A stretch of DNA of 64,000 nt from an uncultured Bradyrhizobium sp. (GCF_936943645.1 NZ_CAKZJO010000103.1:40516-104515), one strand, 5' to 3'. Numbered from the stretch's first letter, positions 9,463 through 18,908 are shown. A program made the numbers and translations. Notes: generated from the letters alone by a model not told the origin.

Positions 9463-9957
9463 ATGGGTATCAACGTCAACGCCACTGCACGCTCGCTTTT
9501 GTTGTCGGAATTCGTCTCGGCGTTCTTCCTCGCCATGCGTTATTTCTTCCAGCCGAAGCCGACGCTGAACTATCCGTTCGAGAAGGGCCCGATCTCGCCG
9601 CGCTTCCGCGGCGAGCATGCGCTGCGCCGTTATCCGAACGGCGAGGAGCGCTGCATCGCCTGCAAGCTGTGCGAGGCGGTCTGCCCGGCGCAGGCCATCA
9701 CCATCGAGGCCGGCCCGCGCCGCAACGACGGCACCCGCCGCACCGTGCGCTACGACATCGACATGGTGAAGTGCATCTATTGCGGCCTCTGCCAGGAGGC
9801 CTGTCCTGTCGACGCCATCGTCGAAGGTCCGAATTTCGAGTTCGCGACCGAGACCCGCGAGGAACTGTTCTATGACAAGGCCAAGCTGCTCGCCAATGGC
9901 GACCGCTGGGAACGCGAGATCGCGAAAGCGATCGAGCTCGACGCGCCGTACCGGTGA
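9463..9957 (+). CDS. nuoI: NADH-quinone oxidoreductase subunit I
   Basis: This is the TYKY-type ferredoxin subunit, which carries clusters N6a and N6b delivering electrons to NuoB. The 164-residue product has two [4Fe-4S] motifs: CIACKLCEAVCPAQAI and CIYCGLCQEACPVDAI. The amphipathic N-terminal helix and the NYPFEKGPISPRFRGEHALR segment are typical. The ATG at 9463 lies 8 bases after the nuoH stop. The open frame extending upstream runs inside nuoH and is a shadow. Confidence 0.97.
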   Translation: MGINVNATARSLLLSEFVSAFFLAMRYFFQPKPTLNYPFEKGPISPRFRGEHALRRYPNGEERCIACKLCEAVCPAQAITIEAGPRRNDGTRRTVRYDIDMVKCIYCGLCQEACPVDAIVEGPNFEFATETREELFYDKAKLLANGDRWEREIAKAIELDAPYR

Positions 9958-9966
9958 GGTGAGGGC

Positions 9967-10605
9967 ATGATCCTTCCCGCGCTGTTCTTCTATCTCTTCG
10001 CCGGCGTCTGCGTCGCCTCGGCCGTGATGGTGATTGTCTCGCGCAATCCCGTGCACTCCGTGCTGTACCTGATCCTGGCCTTCGTTAACGCTTCGGGCCT
10101 GTTCGTGCTGATGGGCGCCGAGTTCCTCGGCATGATGCTGATTGTCGTCTATGTCGGCGCGGTCGCGGTGCTGTTCCTGTTCGTGATCATGATGCTCGAC
10201 GTCGACTTCCTCGAGCTGCGCGAAGGCTTCATCGAGTACCTGCCGGTCGGCCTGGTGATCGGCGGCATCTTCCTGTTCGAGCTGCTGCTCACCGTCGGCT
10301 TCTGGGTCATCAACCCCGGCGTCTCCAAGACGATCACGGCGGCGATCCCGACCAATGTCAGCAACACCGAGGCGCTCGGCCTCGTGCTCTATACGAAGTA
10401 CATCCACTACTTCCAGCTCTCGGGCATGGTGCTTCTGGTCGCCATGATCGGCGCCATCGTGCTGACGCTGCGCCACAAGGCGAGCGTGAAGCGGCAGGAC
10501 ATCAACGTTCAGAACGCGCGCACGCCCGACATGGCGATGGCGATGCGCAAGGTGGCGCCGGGGCAGGGGCTCTCGGATGCCGATGCGGCGGAGTGGGTGA
10601 AATGA
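9967..10605 (+). CDS. nuoJ: NADH-quinone oxidoreductase subunit J
   Basis: This membrane subunit (ND6 counterpart) lies between the quinone module and the antiporter-like subunits. The 212-residue product has five predicted helices, with the pi-bulge helix region around MLIVVYVGAVAVLFLFVIMM. The last 40 residues are hydrophilic. Its stop codon overlaps the nuoK start (ATGA). Confidence 0.96.
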   Translation: MILPALFFYLFAGVCVASAVMVIVSRNPVHSVLYLILAFVNASGLFVLMGAEFLGMMLIVVYVGAVAVLFLFVIMMLDVDFLELREGFIEYLPVGLVIGGIFLFELLLTVGFWVINPGVSKTITAAIPTNVSNTEALGLVLYTKYIHYFQLSGMVLLVAMIGAIVLTLRHKASVKRQDINVQNARTPDMAMAMRKVAPGQGLSDADAAEWVK

Positions 10606-10910
10606 CGATCGGGCTCGGACATTACCTGGCGGTCGGCGCGATCCTGTTCACGCTCGGGATCCTCGGCATCTTCCTGAACCGCAAGAACATCATCGTCATC
10701 CTGATGTCGATCGAGCTGATCCTGCTCTCGGTCAATATCAACCTCGTGGCGTTCTCGACCTTCCTCGGCGATATCGTCGGCCAGGTCTTCGCGCTGCTGG
10801 TGCTGACGGTTGCGGCTGCGGAAGCCGCGATCGGTCTCGCCATCCTGGTGGTCTATTTCCGCAACCGCGGCTCGATCGCGGTTGAGGACGTCAATCTGAT
10901 GAAGGGCTGA
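10602..10910 (+). CDS. nuoK: NADH-quinone oxidoreductase subunit K
   Basis: This membrane subunit (ND4L counterpart) has three transmembrane helices. The ATG at 10602 overlaps the nuoJ stop as ATGA and gives exactly the usual 102 residues; an in-frame ATG 9 bases earlier would add MGE and is less likely. Conserved membrane glutamates are visible in MSIELILLSVNINL and in VAAAEAAIGLAILV, which belong to the proton path. Confidence 0.96.
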   Translation: MTIGLGHYLAVGAILFTLGILGIFLNRKNIIVILMSIELILLSVNINLVAFSTFLGDIVGQVFALLVLTVAAAEAAIGLAILVVYFRNRGSIAVEDVNLMKG

Positions 10911-10918
10911 GCTCGGTC

Positions 10919-13012
10919 ATGGTTCAGGCAATCGTTTTCCTGCCTCTGCTGGGCGCCATTCTGGCCGGGCTCATTGCCCTCGCCGGTGCACATGCCCGCA
11001 ACCCCTCGGGCGACGAGCTCGATCATCACGGCGACCACGGCCATGGCGACGCGCACGCCTCAGTGGCCCACGACGCCCATGGACATGATGCGCATGGACA
11101 TGACGACCACGGTCACGACGATCACGGCCACGGGCCGACCGAGCCCCCCGCGGCCGGCTCACGTGCTGCCGAGCTGATCACGACGGGACTGCTGTTCGTC
11201 TCGGCCGCGCTGTCCTGGATGACGCTGGTCGATGTCGGCTTCATGCACCACGACACCCGGATCCAGCTGCTGCCTTTCATCTTCTCCGGCGACCTACAGG
11301 TCTGGTGGACGCTGCGCGTCGACACGCTCACCGCCGTGATGCTGGTGGTGGTGACGACCGTGTCCTCGCTCGTGCACCTCTATTCCATCGGCTACATGGA
11401 TGAGGACCCGAACCGGCCGCGCTTCTTCGGCTATCTCTCGCTGTTCACCTTCGCCATGCTGATGCTGGTGACGGCGGACAACCTCGTGCAGCTGTTCTTC
11501 GGCTGGGAAGGCGTGGGTCTTGCCAGCTATCTCTTGATCGGCTTCTGGTACCAGAAGCCGTCGGCGAACGCCGCCGCCATCAAGGCCTTCGTCGTCAACC
11601 GCGTCGGCGACTTCGGCTTCGCGCTCGGCATTTTCGCGATCTTCCTGCTGACCAGCTCGACCGATTTCGAGACGATCTTCCACGCGGCGCCCGGCCTGAC
11701 CGGCAAGACCATCAACTTCCTCGGGTGGCATGCCGATGCACTGACCCTGACCTGCCTCCTGCTGTTCATGGGCGCGATGGGCAAGTCGGCGCAGTTCCTG
11801 CTGCACACCTGGTTGCCGGACGCGATGGAAGGCCCGACCCCGGTGTCGGCGCTGATCCACGCCGCGACCATGGTCACCGCGGGCGTCTTCATGGTGGCGC
11901 GCCTGTCGCCGCTGTTCGAGCTCGCCCCGAACGCGCAGGCCGTCGTGATGTTCTTCGGCGCGACCACGGCGTTCTTCGCGGCCACGATCGGCCTCGTCCA
12001 GAACGACATCAAGCGCATCGTCGCCTACTCGACCTGTTCGCAGCTCGGCTACATGTTCGTGGCGATGGGGGCAGGGGCCTATTCGGTCGGCATGTTCCAC
12101 CTGTTCACGCACGCCTTCTTCAAGGCCCTGCTGTTCCTGGGCTCCGGCTCGGTGATCTACGCGATGCACCACGAGCAGGACATCCGCAACATGGGCGGGC
12201 TCTGGAAGAAGATCCCGTACACCTATGCGGTGATGGTGGTCGGCACGCTGGCCCTGACCGGCTTCCCGCTCACGGCCGGCTACTTCTCCAAGGACGCGAT
12301 CATCGAAGCGGCCTACGCCTCGCACAATCCGTTTGCGGTGTACGGCTTCCTGATGACGATCGTCGCAGCAGGCCTGACCTCGTTCTACTCCTGGCGCCTG
12401 ATCTTCAAGACCTTCCACGGCGAGCCGCATGACGAGCATCACTACGAGGCCGCGCATGAGGCTCCGCTCTGGATCCTGATCCCGATCGGCGTGCTCGCAG
12501 TCGGCTCGTTCGTTGCCGGCTTGCCGTTCAAGGAGCTGTTCGCCGGTCACGGCGTCGAGGAGTTCTTCCGCGAGTCCGTGAAGATGAACCCGCACATCAT
12601 CGAGGAGATGCACCACATCCCCGAGACCATCGCCTTCCTGCCGACGGTGATGATGGTGCTGGGCTTCCTCGTCTCGTACCTGTTCTACATCCGCCGGCCC
12701 TATCTGCCGGTCGAGCTCGCGAACACGCAGCCGATGCTGTACCAGTTCCTGCTCAACAAATGGTACTTCGACGAGCTCTACGACATCATCTTCGTCCGTC
12801 CGGCGAAGTGGATCGGCTACCAGCTCTGGAAGAAGGGCGACGGCTTCATCATCGACGGCTTCGGCCCCGACGGCGTCTCCGCCCGCGTGCTGGACGTCAC
12901 CCGCAACGTCGTGAAGATCCAGACCGGCTATCTCTATCACTACGCATTCGCCATGCTGATCGGTGCCGCCGGCCTGATCACCTGGTTCATGTTCGGCTTT
13001 GGAGGCCAGTAA
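10919..13012 (+). CDS. nuoL: NADH-quinone oxidoreductase subunit L with a His-rich loop
   Basis: This is the distal antiporter-like proton-pumping subunit (ND5 counterpart), with a long lateral helix at the C-terminus. The 697-residue product is longer than the roughly 610 of E. coli. Conserved blocks include FFGWEGVGLASYLLIGFWY, KSAQFLLHTWLPDAMEGPTP and AYSTCSQLGYMFVAMG. An unusual insert at residues 36-71, just after the first helix, holds 14 histidines mixed with Gly and Asp. A second His-rich patch occurs near HGEPHDEHHYEAAHEAP. The insert could bind divalent metals, but whether it matters for function is unknown. Confidence 0.96.
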   Translation: MVQAIVFLPLLGAILAGLIALAGAHARNPSGDELDHHGDHGHGDAHASVAHDAHGHDAHGHDDHGHDDHGHGPTEPPAAGSRAAELITTGLLFVSAALSWMTLVDVGFMHHDTRIQLLPFIFSGDLQVWWTLRVDTLTAVMLVVVTTVSSLVHLYSIGYMDEDPNRPRFFGYLSLFTFAMLMLVTADNLVQLFFGWEGVGLASYLLIGFWYQKPSANAAAIKAFVVNRVGDFGFALGIFAIFLLTSSTDFETIFHAAPGLTGKTINFLGWHADALTLTCLLLFMGAMGKSAQFLLHTWLPDAMEGPTPVSALIHAATMVTAGVFMVARLSPLFELAPNAQAVVMFFGATTAFFAATIGLVQNDIKRIVAYSTCSQLGYMFVAMGAGAYSVGMFHLFTHAFFKALLFLGSGSVIYAMHHEQDIRNMGGLWKKIPYTYAVMVVGTLALTGFPLTAGYFSKDAIIEAAYASHNPFAVYGFLMTIVAAGLTSFYSWRLIFKTFHGEPHDEHHYEAAHEAPLWILIPIGVLAVGSFVAGLPFKELFAGHGVEEFFRESVKMNPHIIEEMHHIPETIAFLPTVMMVLGFLVSYLFYIRRPYLPVELANTQPMLYQFLLNKWYFDELYDIIFVRPAKWIGYQLWKKGDGFIIDGFGPDGVSARVLDVTRNVVKIQTGYLYHYAFAMLIGAAGLITWFMFGFGGQ
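11024..11131 (+). repeat. Degenerate tandem repeat encoding the His-rich segment of NuoL
   Basis: This stretch inside nuoL is built of short imperfect units reading as combinations of CAT/CAC, GGC and GAC codons, giving His-Gly-His-Asp repeats (residues 36-71). The low-complexity composition suggests it expanded by slippage and may vary in length between strains. Confidence 0.7.
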
Positions 13013-14521
13013 ATGACAACCTGGCCCATTCTCTCGGTCACGACGTTCCTGCCGCTGGTCGGCGCGCTGATCGTCTATCTCAGCCGCGGCGACGACGAGG
13101 CGGCCAAGCGCAATTCGCGCTGGATCGCGCTTTGGACCACGCTGATCACCTTCGCGGTGTCGGTGATCCTGGTCATGCGCTTCGACCCGACCAATCCGGA
13201 CTTCCAGTTCGTCGAGAAGGCGAACTGGCTCGCCACCGGCATCACCTACCACATGGGTGTCGACGGCATTTCGCTGCCGCTGGTGATCCTCACCACCGCG
13301 GTCATGCCGTTCTGCATCATCGCAAGCTGGAAGGCGATTACCAACCGCGTCCGCGAATACATGATGGCGTTCCTGATCCTGGAAACGCTGATGATCGGCA
13401 CCTTCTCGGCGCTCGATCTCGTGCTGTTCTACCTGTTCTTCGAGGGCGGCCTGATCCCGATGTTCCTGATCATCGGCGTCTGGGGCGGTCCGCGCCGGGT
13501 CTATGCGTCGTTCAAGTTCTTCCTCTACACGCTGCTCGGCTCAGTCCTGATGCTGCTCGCCATCATGGCGCTGTACTGGAACGGCGGCACCACCGACATC
13601 CCGACCCTGATGCACACCGCCGTGCCGCGGTCCTTGCAGACCTGGGCGTGGCTGGCCTTCTTCGCCTCGTTCGCGGTGAAGATGCCGATGTGGCCCGTGC
13701 ACACCTGGCTCCCCGACGCGCACGTCGAGGCGCCCACGGCCGGCTCGGTGGTCCTCGCCGCGATCCTGCTGAAGATGGGCGGCTATGGCTTCCTGCGCTT
13801 CTCGCTGCCGATGTTCCCGCTGGCCTCGCACGACTTCGCGCCGTTCGTGTTCACCCTCTCGGCCATCGCCATCATCTACACCTCGCTGGTGGCGTTGATG
13901 CAGGAGGACATGAAGAAGCTGATCGCGTACTCGTCCGTCGCGCATATGGGCTTCGTCACCATGGGCATCTTCGCCGGCACCATGCAGGGCGTCGCCGGCG
14001 GCATGTTCCAGATGATCTCGCACGGCATCGTCTCGGGCGCGCTGTTCCTCTGCGTCGGCGTCGTCTACGACCGCCTGCACACCCGCGAGATCGCCGCGTA
14101 TGGCGGCCTCGTGAACCGGATGCCGCTCTACGCGATGACCTTCATGGTCTTCACCATGGCCAATGTCGGTCTGCCCGGCACCAGCGGCTTCGTCGGTGAG
14201 TTCATGACGCTGCTCGGCACCTTCAAGGTCTCGATCCCGACCGCGTTCTTCGCCACCTTCGGCGTGATCCTGTCGGCCGGCTATGCGCTGTGGCTCTACC
14301 GCAAGGTCGTGTTCGGGGCGCTGGTCAAGCCGTCGCTGGCGAGCATGAAGGATCTCACCTTCCGTGAGTGCCTGACGCTGTTCCCGATGATCGCGCTGAC
14401 GATCCTGTTCGGCGTCTGGCCCAAGCCGGTGCTCGACATGTCGGCCGCCTCGGTCCAGCAACTCGTCAACAACTACAACACCGCTGTGACGGCCGTGAAG
14501 GCCGCCGCACTGCTCCAGTGA
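13013..14521 (+). CDS. nuoM: NADH-quinone oxidoreductase subunit M
   Basis: This antiporter-like proton-pumping membrane subunit is the ND4 counterpart. The 502-residue product shows the expected blocks: a conserved glutamate region LFYLFFEGGLIPMFLIIGVW, the lysine helix KMPMWPVHTWLPDAHVEAPT, and LIAYSSVAHMGFVTMGIFAG. It starts directly after the nuoL TAA with no intervening base, so it is probably translationally coupled. Confidence 0.97.
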   Translation: MTTWPILSVTTFLPLVGALIVYLSRGDDEAAKRNSRWIALWTTLITFAVSVILVMRFDPTNPDFQFVEKANWLATGITYHMGVDGISLPLVILTTAVMPFCIIASWKAITNRVREYMMAFLILETLMIGTFSALDLVLFYLFFEGGLIPMFLIIGVWGGPRRVYASFKFFLYTLLGSVLMLLAIMALYWNGGTTDIPTLMHTAVPRSLQTWAWLAFFASFAVKMPMWPVHTWLPDAHVEAPTAGSVVLAAILLKMGGYGFLRFSLPMFPLASHDFAPFVFTLSAIAIIYTSLVALMQEDMKKLIAYSSVAHMGFVTMGIFAGTMQGVAGGMFQMISHGIVSGALFLCVGVVYDRLHTREIAAYGGLVNRMPLYAMTFMVFTMANVGLPGTSGFVGEFMTLLGTFKVSIPTAFFATFGVILSAGYALWLYRKVVFGALVKPSLASMKDLTFRECLTLFPMIALTILFGVWPKPVLDMSAASVQQLVNNYNTAVTAVKAAALLQ

Positions 14522-14543
14522 TCGGGCAGGTCAGGATATCGCC

Positions 14544-15980
14544 ATGAGCTTTGAGACTGCAGGTTATCAACTGGCGCCGGTGCTGCCCGAGATCGTGCTC
14601 GCGATCGGCGCGATGGCGCTTCTGATGCTCGGCGCCTATCGCGGGCAGGGGACGACCGGCGCGGTCACCTCGCTGGCGGTGGTGTTGCTGGTCGTGGTCG
14701 GCGTGCTCGAATACATGCTGCCCGCGGGCAAGCATGTCACCTTCGGCGGCAGCTTCATCGTCGACGATTTCGCCCGCTTCATGAAGATCCTGGCCCTGAT
14801 CGGCTCGGCGGTGACGCTGGTGCTGTCGACCGAGTTCCTGTCCGATCCCTCGCGGCGCATCTTCGAATACGCCATCCTGGTGCTGCTCTCGACGCTCGGC
14901 ATGATGGTGCTGATCTCGGCCGGCGATTTGATCTCGCTCTATCTCGGCCTCGAACTGATGTCGCTCGCGCTCTATGTCGTCGCAGCCTCGAACCGCGACA
15001 ACGCCAAGTCGACCGAAGCCGGCCTGAAGTACTTCGTGCTCGGCGCGCTGTCCTCGGGCATGCTGCTCTACGGCTCCTCGCTGGTCTATGGCTTCACCGG
15101 CACCGTCAGCTTCACCGGCATCGCGGCGGCTGCGACCATCTCCAACGTCGGCCTGGTGTTCGGCCTGGTCTTCCTGCTCGCCGGCCTCTGCTTCAAGGTC
15201 TCGGCCGTGCCGTTCCACATGTGGACGCCTGATGTGTATGAGGGCGCGCCGACCCCGGTGACCGCCTTCTTTGCTTCCGCACCGAAAGTGGCCGCGCTCG
15301 CCGTGTTCACCCGCGTCACGCTCACCGCTTTCCCGGGCATCGTCTCGCAGTGGCAGCAGATCCTGGTGTTCGTGTCGATCGCCTCGATGGCGCTCGGCTC
15401 CTTCGCGGCGATCGGCCAGACCAACATCAAGCGCCTGATGGCATATTCCTCGATCGGCCATATGGGCTTCGCCCTGGTCGGCCTTGCCTCCGGCACGGTC
15501 GAGGGCGCGCAGGGCGTGCTGATGTATATCGTGATCTATGTCGCGATGACGCTCGGCTCGTTCTCGGTCATCCTCGCCATGAAGCGCAACGGCCAGGCCG
15601 TGGAGAAGATCAGCGATTTCGCCGGTCTGTCGCGGACCAACCCGCTGCTCGCCTTCATGTTCGCGATGCTGCTGTTCTCGCTCGCCGGCATTCCGCCGCT
15701 CGCCGGCTTCTTCGCCAAATGGTACGTGTTCGTCGCGGCCATCAAGGCGAATTTGTTCACGCTCGCCGTCATCGGCGTGCTCTCCAGCGTGGTCGGCGCC
15801 TACTACTATCTCGCCATCGTCAAGACGATGTATTTCGACGAGCCGGCCGGTCAGGTCGATCCGATGCGCGTCGAGGTGAAGACGGTGCTGGCGGTTTCGG
15901 GCCTGTTCACCATCCTGTTCGCGCTGTTCGCGGGGCCCGTCGTGAGCGTCGCCTCCGCCGCGGCAAAGTCGCTGTTCTAG
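14544..15980 (+). CDS. nuoN: NADH-quinone oxidoreductase subunit N
   Basis: This third antiporter-like subunit of the membrane arm is the ND2 counterpart and the last nuo gene. The 478-residue product contains LYLGLELMSLALYVVAASNR with the conserved glutamate, the lysine helix LCFKVSAVPFHMWTPDVYEG, and LMAYSSIGHMGFALVGLASG. It follows nuoM by 22 bases. One base separates its stop from the next gene (birA), so transcription probably continues. Confidence 0.97.
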   Translation: MSFETAGYQLAPVLPEIVLAIGAMALLMLGAYRGQGTTGAVTSLAVVLLVVVGVLEYMLPAGKHVTFGGSFIVDDFARFMKILALIGSAVTLVLSTEFLSDPSRRIFEYAILVLLSTLGMMVLISAGDLISLYLGLELMSLALYVVAASNRDNAKSTEAGLKYFVLGALSSGMLLYGSSLVYGFTGTVSFTGIAAAATISNVGLVFGLVFLLAGLCFKVSAVPFHMWTPDVYEGAPTPVTAFFASAPKVAALAVFTRVTLTAFPGIVSQWQQILVFVSIASMALGSFAAIGQTNIKRLMAYSSIGHMGFALVGLASGTVEGAQGVLMYIVIYVAMTLGSFSVILAMKRNGQAVEKISDFAGLSRTNPLLAFMFAMLLFSLAGIPPLAGFFAKWYVFVAAIKANLFTLAVIGVLSSVVGAYYYLAIVKTMYFDEPAGQVDPMRVEVKTVLAVSGLFTILFALFAGPVVSVASAAAKSLF

Positions 15981-15981
15981 G

Positions 15982-16788
15982 ATGGGGTTCGCGCTCGGTC
16001 CTCGCGCACAGGCCGCGGGCTTTGGGCTCGCGGCGTTCGAACGGACCGGCTCGACCAACACCGAGGCGATCGAACGCGCAAGAGCTGGCGAGCGCGGCCC
16101 GATGTGGTTCGTCACCTCCGAGCAGACCGCCGGCCGCGGCCGCCGTCAGCGCGCCTGGATCGCACCGAAGGGCAATCTCGCCGCCAGCGTCCTCGAAATC
16201 CTCGACGTTGCGCCTGCGGTTGCCGCCACCATCGGCTTTGCCGCCGGGCTCGCCGAGGAGGCCGCGCTGGAAAAGGTCAGCCTCGAGGCCGCCATGCGCC
16301 TCGGCGAGGGCCGTCCCCGCTACGCCCTGAAATGGCCGAACGACGTGCTGGCCAACGGCAAGAAGCTCGTGGGCATCGGCCTCGAGGCGGAGGCCGTTGG
16401 CGATCGCCTCGCCATCGTCGTGGGCATCGGCACCAATGTCGTCGGCGCGCCCGAGGGGACGCCGACGCCTGCTATCTCGCTGGCCGCGCTCGGGGTCCAG
16501 ATCAGCGCCGAGGAGCTGTTCTCGGCTCTGTCCGACGCCTGGGTCGAATTCCGCGGCCTTTGGGACAATGGCCGCGGCTTCGCCGATATCCGTAAACTCT
16601 GGCTGGAGCGAGCCGCCGGCCTCGGCGAGCCGGTCGCAATCCACACGGGAACCACGACGCTGGAAGGCATTTTTGACACCATCGACGACACCGGCTGCCT
16701 TATCGTCCGCACCGCCGAGGGCCGCCGCGTCCCGGTGGCTGCGGGCGAGGTGTTCTTCGGCCCGGTCCGCTCCGTGGGAGCTGCGTGA
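15982..16788 (+). CDS. birA: Biotin--[acetyl-CoA-carboxylase] ligase
   Basis: This enzyme activates biotin with ATP and attaches it to a lysine of biotin-dependent carboxylases. The 268-residue product has the catalytic-domain motifs ERTGSTNTEAIERA, SEQTAGRGRRQRAW and the ALKWPNDVLANGKKLVGIG block. A short C-terminal SH3-like domain follows. It lacks the N-terminal winged helix of E. coli BirA, so it is the non-repressor (group I) type. Location directly after nuoN and overlapping the next gene suggests co-transcription. Confidence 0.93.
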   Translation: MGFALGPRAQAAGFGLAAFERTGSTNTEAIERARAGERGPMWFVTSEQTAGRGRRQRAWIAPKGNLAASVLEILDVAPAVAATIGFAAGLAEEAALEKVSLEAAMRLGEGRPRYALKWPNDVLANGKKLVGIGLEAEAVGDRLAIVVGIGTNVVGAPEGTPTPAISLAALGVQISAEELFSALSDAWVEFRGLWDNGRGFADIRKLWLERAAGLGEPVAIHTGTTTLEGIFDTIDDTGCLIVRTAEGRRVPVAAGEVFFGPVRSVGAA

Positions 16789-18458
16789 TGGCGAAGCCCG
16801 AAGAACTGGTGTTTGCGCCGCTCGGCGGCGTCGGCGAGATCGGCATGAACCTGTCGATCTACGGCCTCGGCAACCGCCAGCAGCGCGCCTGGCTCGCGGT
16901 CGATCTCGGCGTCTCCTTCGGCGACGAGGAGCATTTGCCGGGCATCGACCTGATCATGCCCGACATCAGCTTCCTGGAGAAGGAGCGCAAGAACCTGATG
17001 GGCCTCGTGCTGACCCACGCCCATGAGGACCATTTCGGCGCCATCATCGATCTCTGGCCCAAGCTGAAATGCCCGATCTATGCGACCCAGTTCAGCGCCG
17101 CGCTGTTCGAGGCCAAATGCGCCGCCGAGCGCAACGCGCCGAAGATCCCGGTGACCGTGGTGCCGTCCGGCGGTCGCGTCGATGTCGGCCCGTTCAACGT
17201 CGAGTTCATCCCCGTCGCGCATTCGATCCCCGAAGCGCACGCGCTGGCGATCCACACCTCGGCCGGCACGGTGCTGCACACCGGCGACTGGAAGATCGAC
17301 CCGACCCCGACGCTGGGGCGGCCGACCGACGAGAAGCGGCTGCGCGAGCTCGGCGAGGAGGGCCTGCTCGCCCTGATCGGCGATTCCACCAACGCGGTGC
17401 GCGACGGCCGCTCGCCCTCGGAAGCCGAGGTCGCGCGGACCATCATCGATCTCGTGAAATCCGCCAAGGGCCGCGTCGCCGTCACGACCTTCGCCTCCAA
17501 CGTCGCCCGCATCAAGGCCGTCGCCGCCGCCGCGAGGGCCGCCGACCGCGAGGTCGTCGTGGTCGGCCGCGCCATGGAACGCGTGGTGCAGGTCGCGCGC
17601 GAATGCGGCTATCTCGACGGCGTGCAGAACTTCCGCTCGCCCGAGGTCTACGGCCATCTGCCGCAGGACAAGGTGCTGGCGCTGTGCACCGGCAGCCAGG
17701 GCGAGTCGCGCGCCGCGCTGGCACGCATCGCCAATGACGACCACCCCGAGATCACGCTCAACCGCGGCGACAGCGTCATCTTCTCCTCGCGCACCATCCC
17801 GGGCAACGAGAAGGCGGTCGGCTCGATCGTCAACAATCTGGTGCTGCAGGGCGTCGAGATCATCACCGACCGCGACGCTCTGGTCCACGTTTCCGGCCAT
17901 CCCCGACGCGACGAATTGCGCGACATGATCGCCTGGACCAGGCCGCAGCTCCTGATCCCCGTCCATGGCGAGGCCCTGCACCTGCACGAGCACGCCAAGC
18001 TGGCGCGCGCCGCCGGCGTGCCGCGCGTGCTGGTCTGCCGTAACGGCGATCTCGTCAAGCTCGGCCCCGGCGATCCCGGCATCGTCGGCGAGGTGCCTTC
18101 GGGCCGTCTCTACAAGGACGGCACGATCCTGGAGGATTCCAAGTCCCGCGCCGTGGTCGAACGCCGCCGCATGGCGTTCTCCGGCTGCGCCTTCGTCGCC
18201 ATCGCCATGACCGAGCAGGGCGAGCTGGCCGACGATCCCGAGGTCGATCTGGTCGGCATCCCCGAGAAGAACAGGGCAGGCGAGCCGTTCGACGACATCG
18301 TCTTCGACGCCGTGATGTCGACGATCGAGGGCCTGCCGAAGGCCCGCCGCCGCGACCCCGACGCCTTGGGCGAGTCGGTGCGACGCGTGGTCCGGGCCGT
18401 GATCAACGAACATTGGGGCAAGAAACCCCCCTGTCTGGTACATGTCCTGACGGTGTAA
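16788..18458 (+). CDS. rnj: Ribonuclease J
   Basis: This is a metallo-beta-lactamase/beta-CASP nuclease with 5'-3' exo- and endonuclease activity on RNA. The 556-residue product has the zinc motif H77-x-H79-x-D81-H82 (THAHEDHFGA), further ligands in VAHSIPEAHAL and LHTGDWKID, and the beta-CASP region GSQGESRAALARI through HVSGHPRRDELRDM. The ATG at 16788 shares its A with the birA stop; GTG at 16785 is an alternative. A perfect UUCG hairpin follows the stop codon. Confidence 0.93.
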   Translation: MAKPEELVFAPLGGVGEIGMNLSIYGLGNRQQRAWLAVDLGVSFGDEEHLPGIDLIMPDISFLEKERKNLMGLVLTHAHEDHFGAIIDLWPKLKCPIYATQFSAALFEAKCAAERNAPKIPVTVVPSGGRVDVGPFNVEFIPVAHSIPEAHALAIHTSAGTVLHTGDWKIDPTPTLGRPTDEKRLRELGEEGLLALIGDSTNAVRDGRSPSEAEVARTIIDLVKSAKGRVAVTTFASNVARIKAVAAAARAADREVVVVGRAMERVVQVARECGYLDGVQNFRSPEVYGHLPQDKVLALCTGSQGESRAALARIANDDHPEITLNRGDSVIFSSRTIPGNEKAVGSIVNNLVLQGVEIITDRDALVHVSGHPRRDELRDMIAWTRPQLLIPVHGEALHLHEHAKLARAAGVPRVLVCRNGDLVKLGPGDPGIVGEVPSGRLYKDGTILEDSKSRAVVERRRMAFSGCAFVAIAMTEQGELADDPEVDLVGIPEKNRAGEPFDDIVFDAVMSTIEGLPKARRRDPDALGESVRRVVRAVINEHWGKKPPCLVHVLTV

Positions 18459-18466
18459 CTGTGTCG

Positions 18467-18486
18467 GCATGATCTTCGGATCATGC
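18467..18486 (+). promoter_or_regulatory. UUCG-capped hairpin between rnj and the epimerase gene
   Basis: GCATGATC and GATCATGC form a perfect 8-base-pair stem closed by TTCG, 8 bases after the RNase J stop. There is no T-run, so it is unlikely to terminate on its own. It may be an mRNA stability or processing element, or a shrunken copy of a GATCATG-type palindromic repeat. Confidence 0.6.
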
Positions 18487-18503
18487 GCTGAGGGAGAACA
18501 AAC

Positions 18504-18908
18504 ATGCTGGGTCGCCTCAACCATGTCGCGATCGCGACCAAGGATGCCGTCAAGGCCGCGAAGATCTACGGCACGGCGTTCGGCGCCCAAATCTCGGAAG
18601 CCGTGCCGCTGCCCGAGCACGGCGTCATCACCGTGTTCGCCACGCTCCCCAACACCAAGATCGAGTTCATCGAGCCGCTCGGCGAGGCTTCGCCGATCGC
18701 AAAGTTCGTCGAGCGCAATCCCGACGGCGGGATCCACCATGTCTGCTACGAGGTCGTCGACATCATCGCCTCGCGCGACACGCTGGTGAAGGAAGGCGCC
18801 CGGGTGCTCGGCGACGGCGTGCCGAAGATCGGCGCCCATGGCAAGCCGGTGCTGTTCCTGCACCCGAAGGACTTTTCCGGCGCGCTGGTTGAAATCGAGC
18901 AGGCATAA
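18504..18908 (+). CDS. mce: Methylmalonyl-CoA epimerase
   Basis: This vicinal-oxygen-chelate fold enzyme interconverts (R)- and (S)-methylmalonyl-CoA in propionyl-CoA catabolism. The 134-residue product shows metal-ligand positions in LNHVAIATKD, IHHVCYEVVD and the C-terminal LVEIEQA, and has the typical family length. A GAGGGAG ribosome site precedes the ATG. The DUF1467 gene follows 9 bases later, a neighbourhood common in alphaproteobacteria. Confidence 0.92.
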   Translation: MLGRLNHVAIATKDAVKAAKIYGTAFGAQISEAVPLPEHGVITVFATLPNTKIEFIEPLGEASPIAKFVERNPDGGIHHVCYEVVDIIASRDTLVKEGARVLGDGVPKIGAHGKPVLFLHPKDFSGALVEIEQA

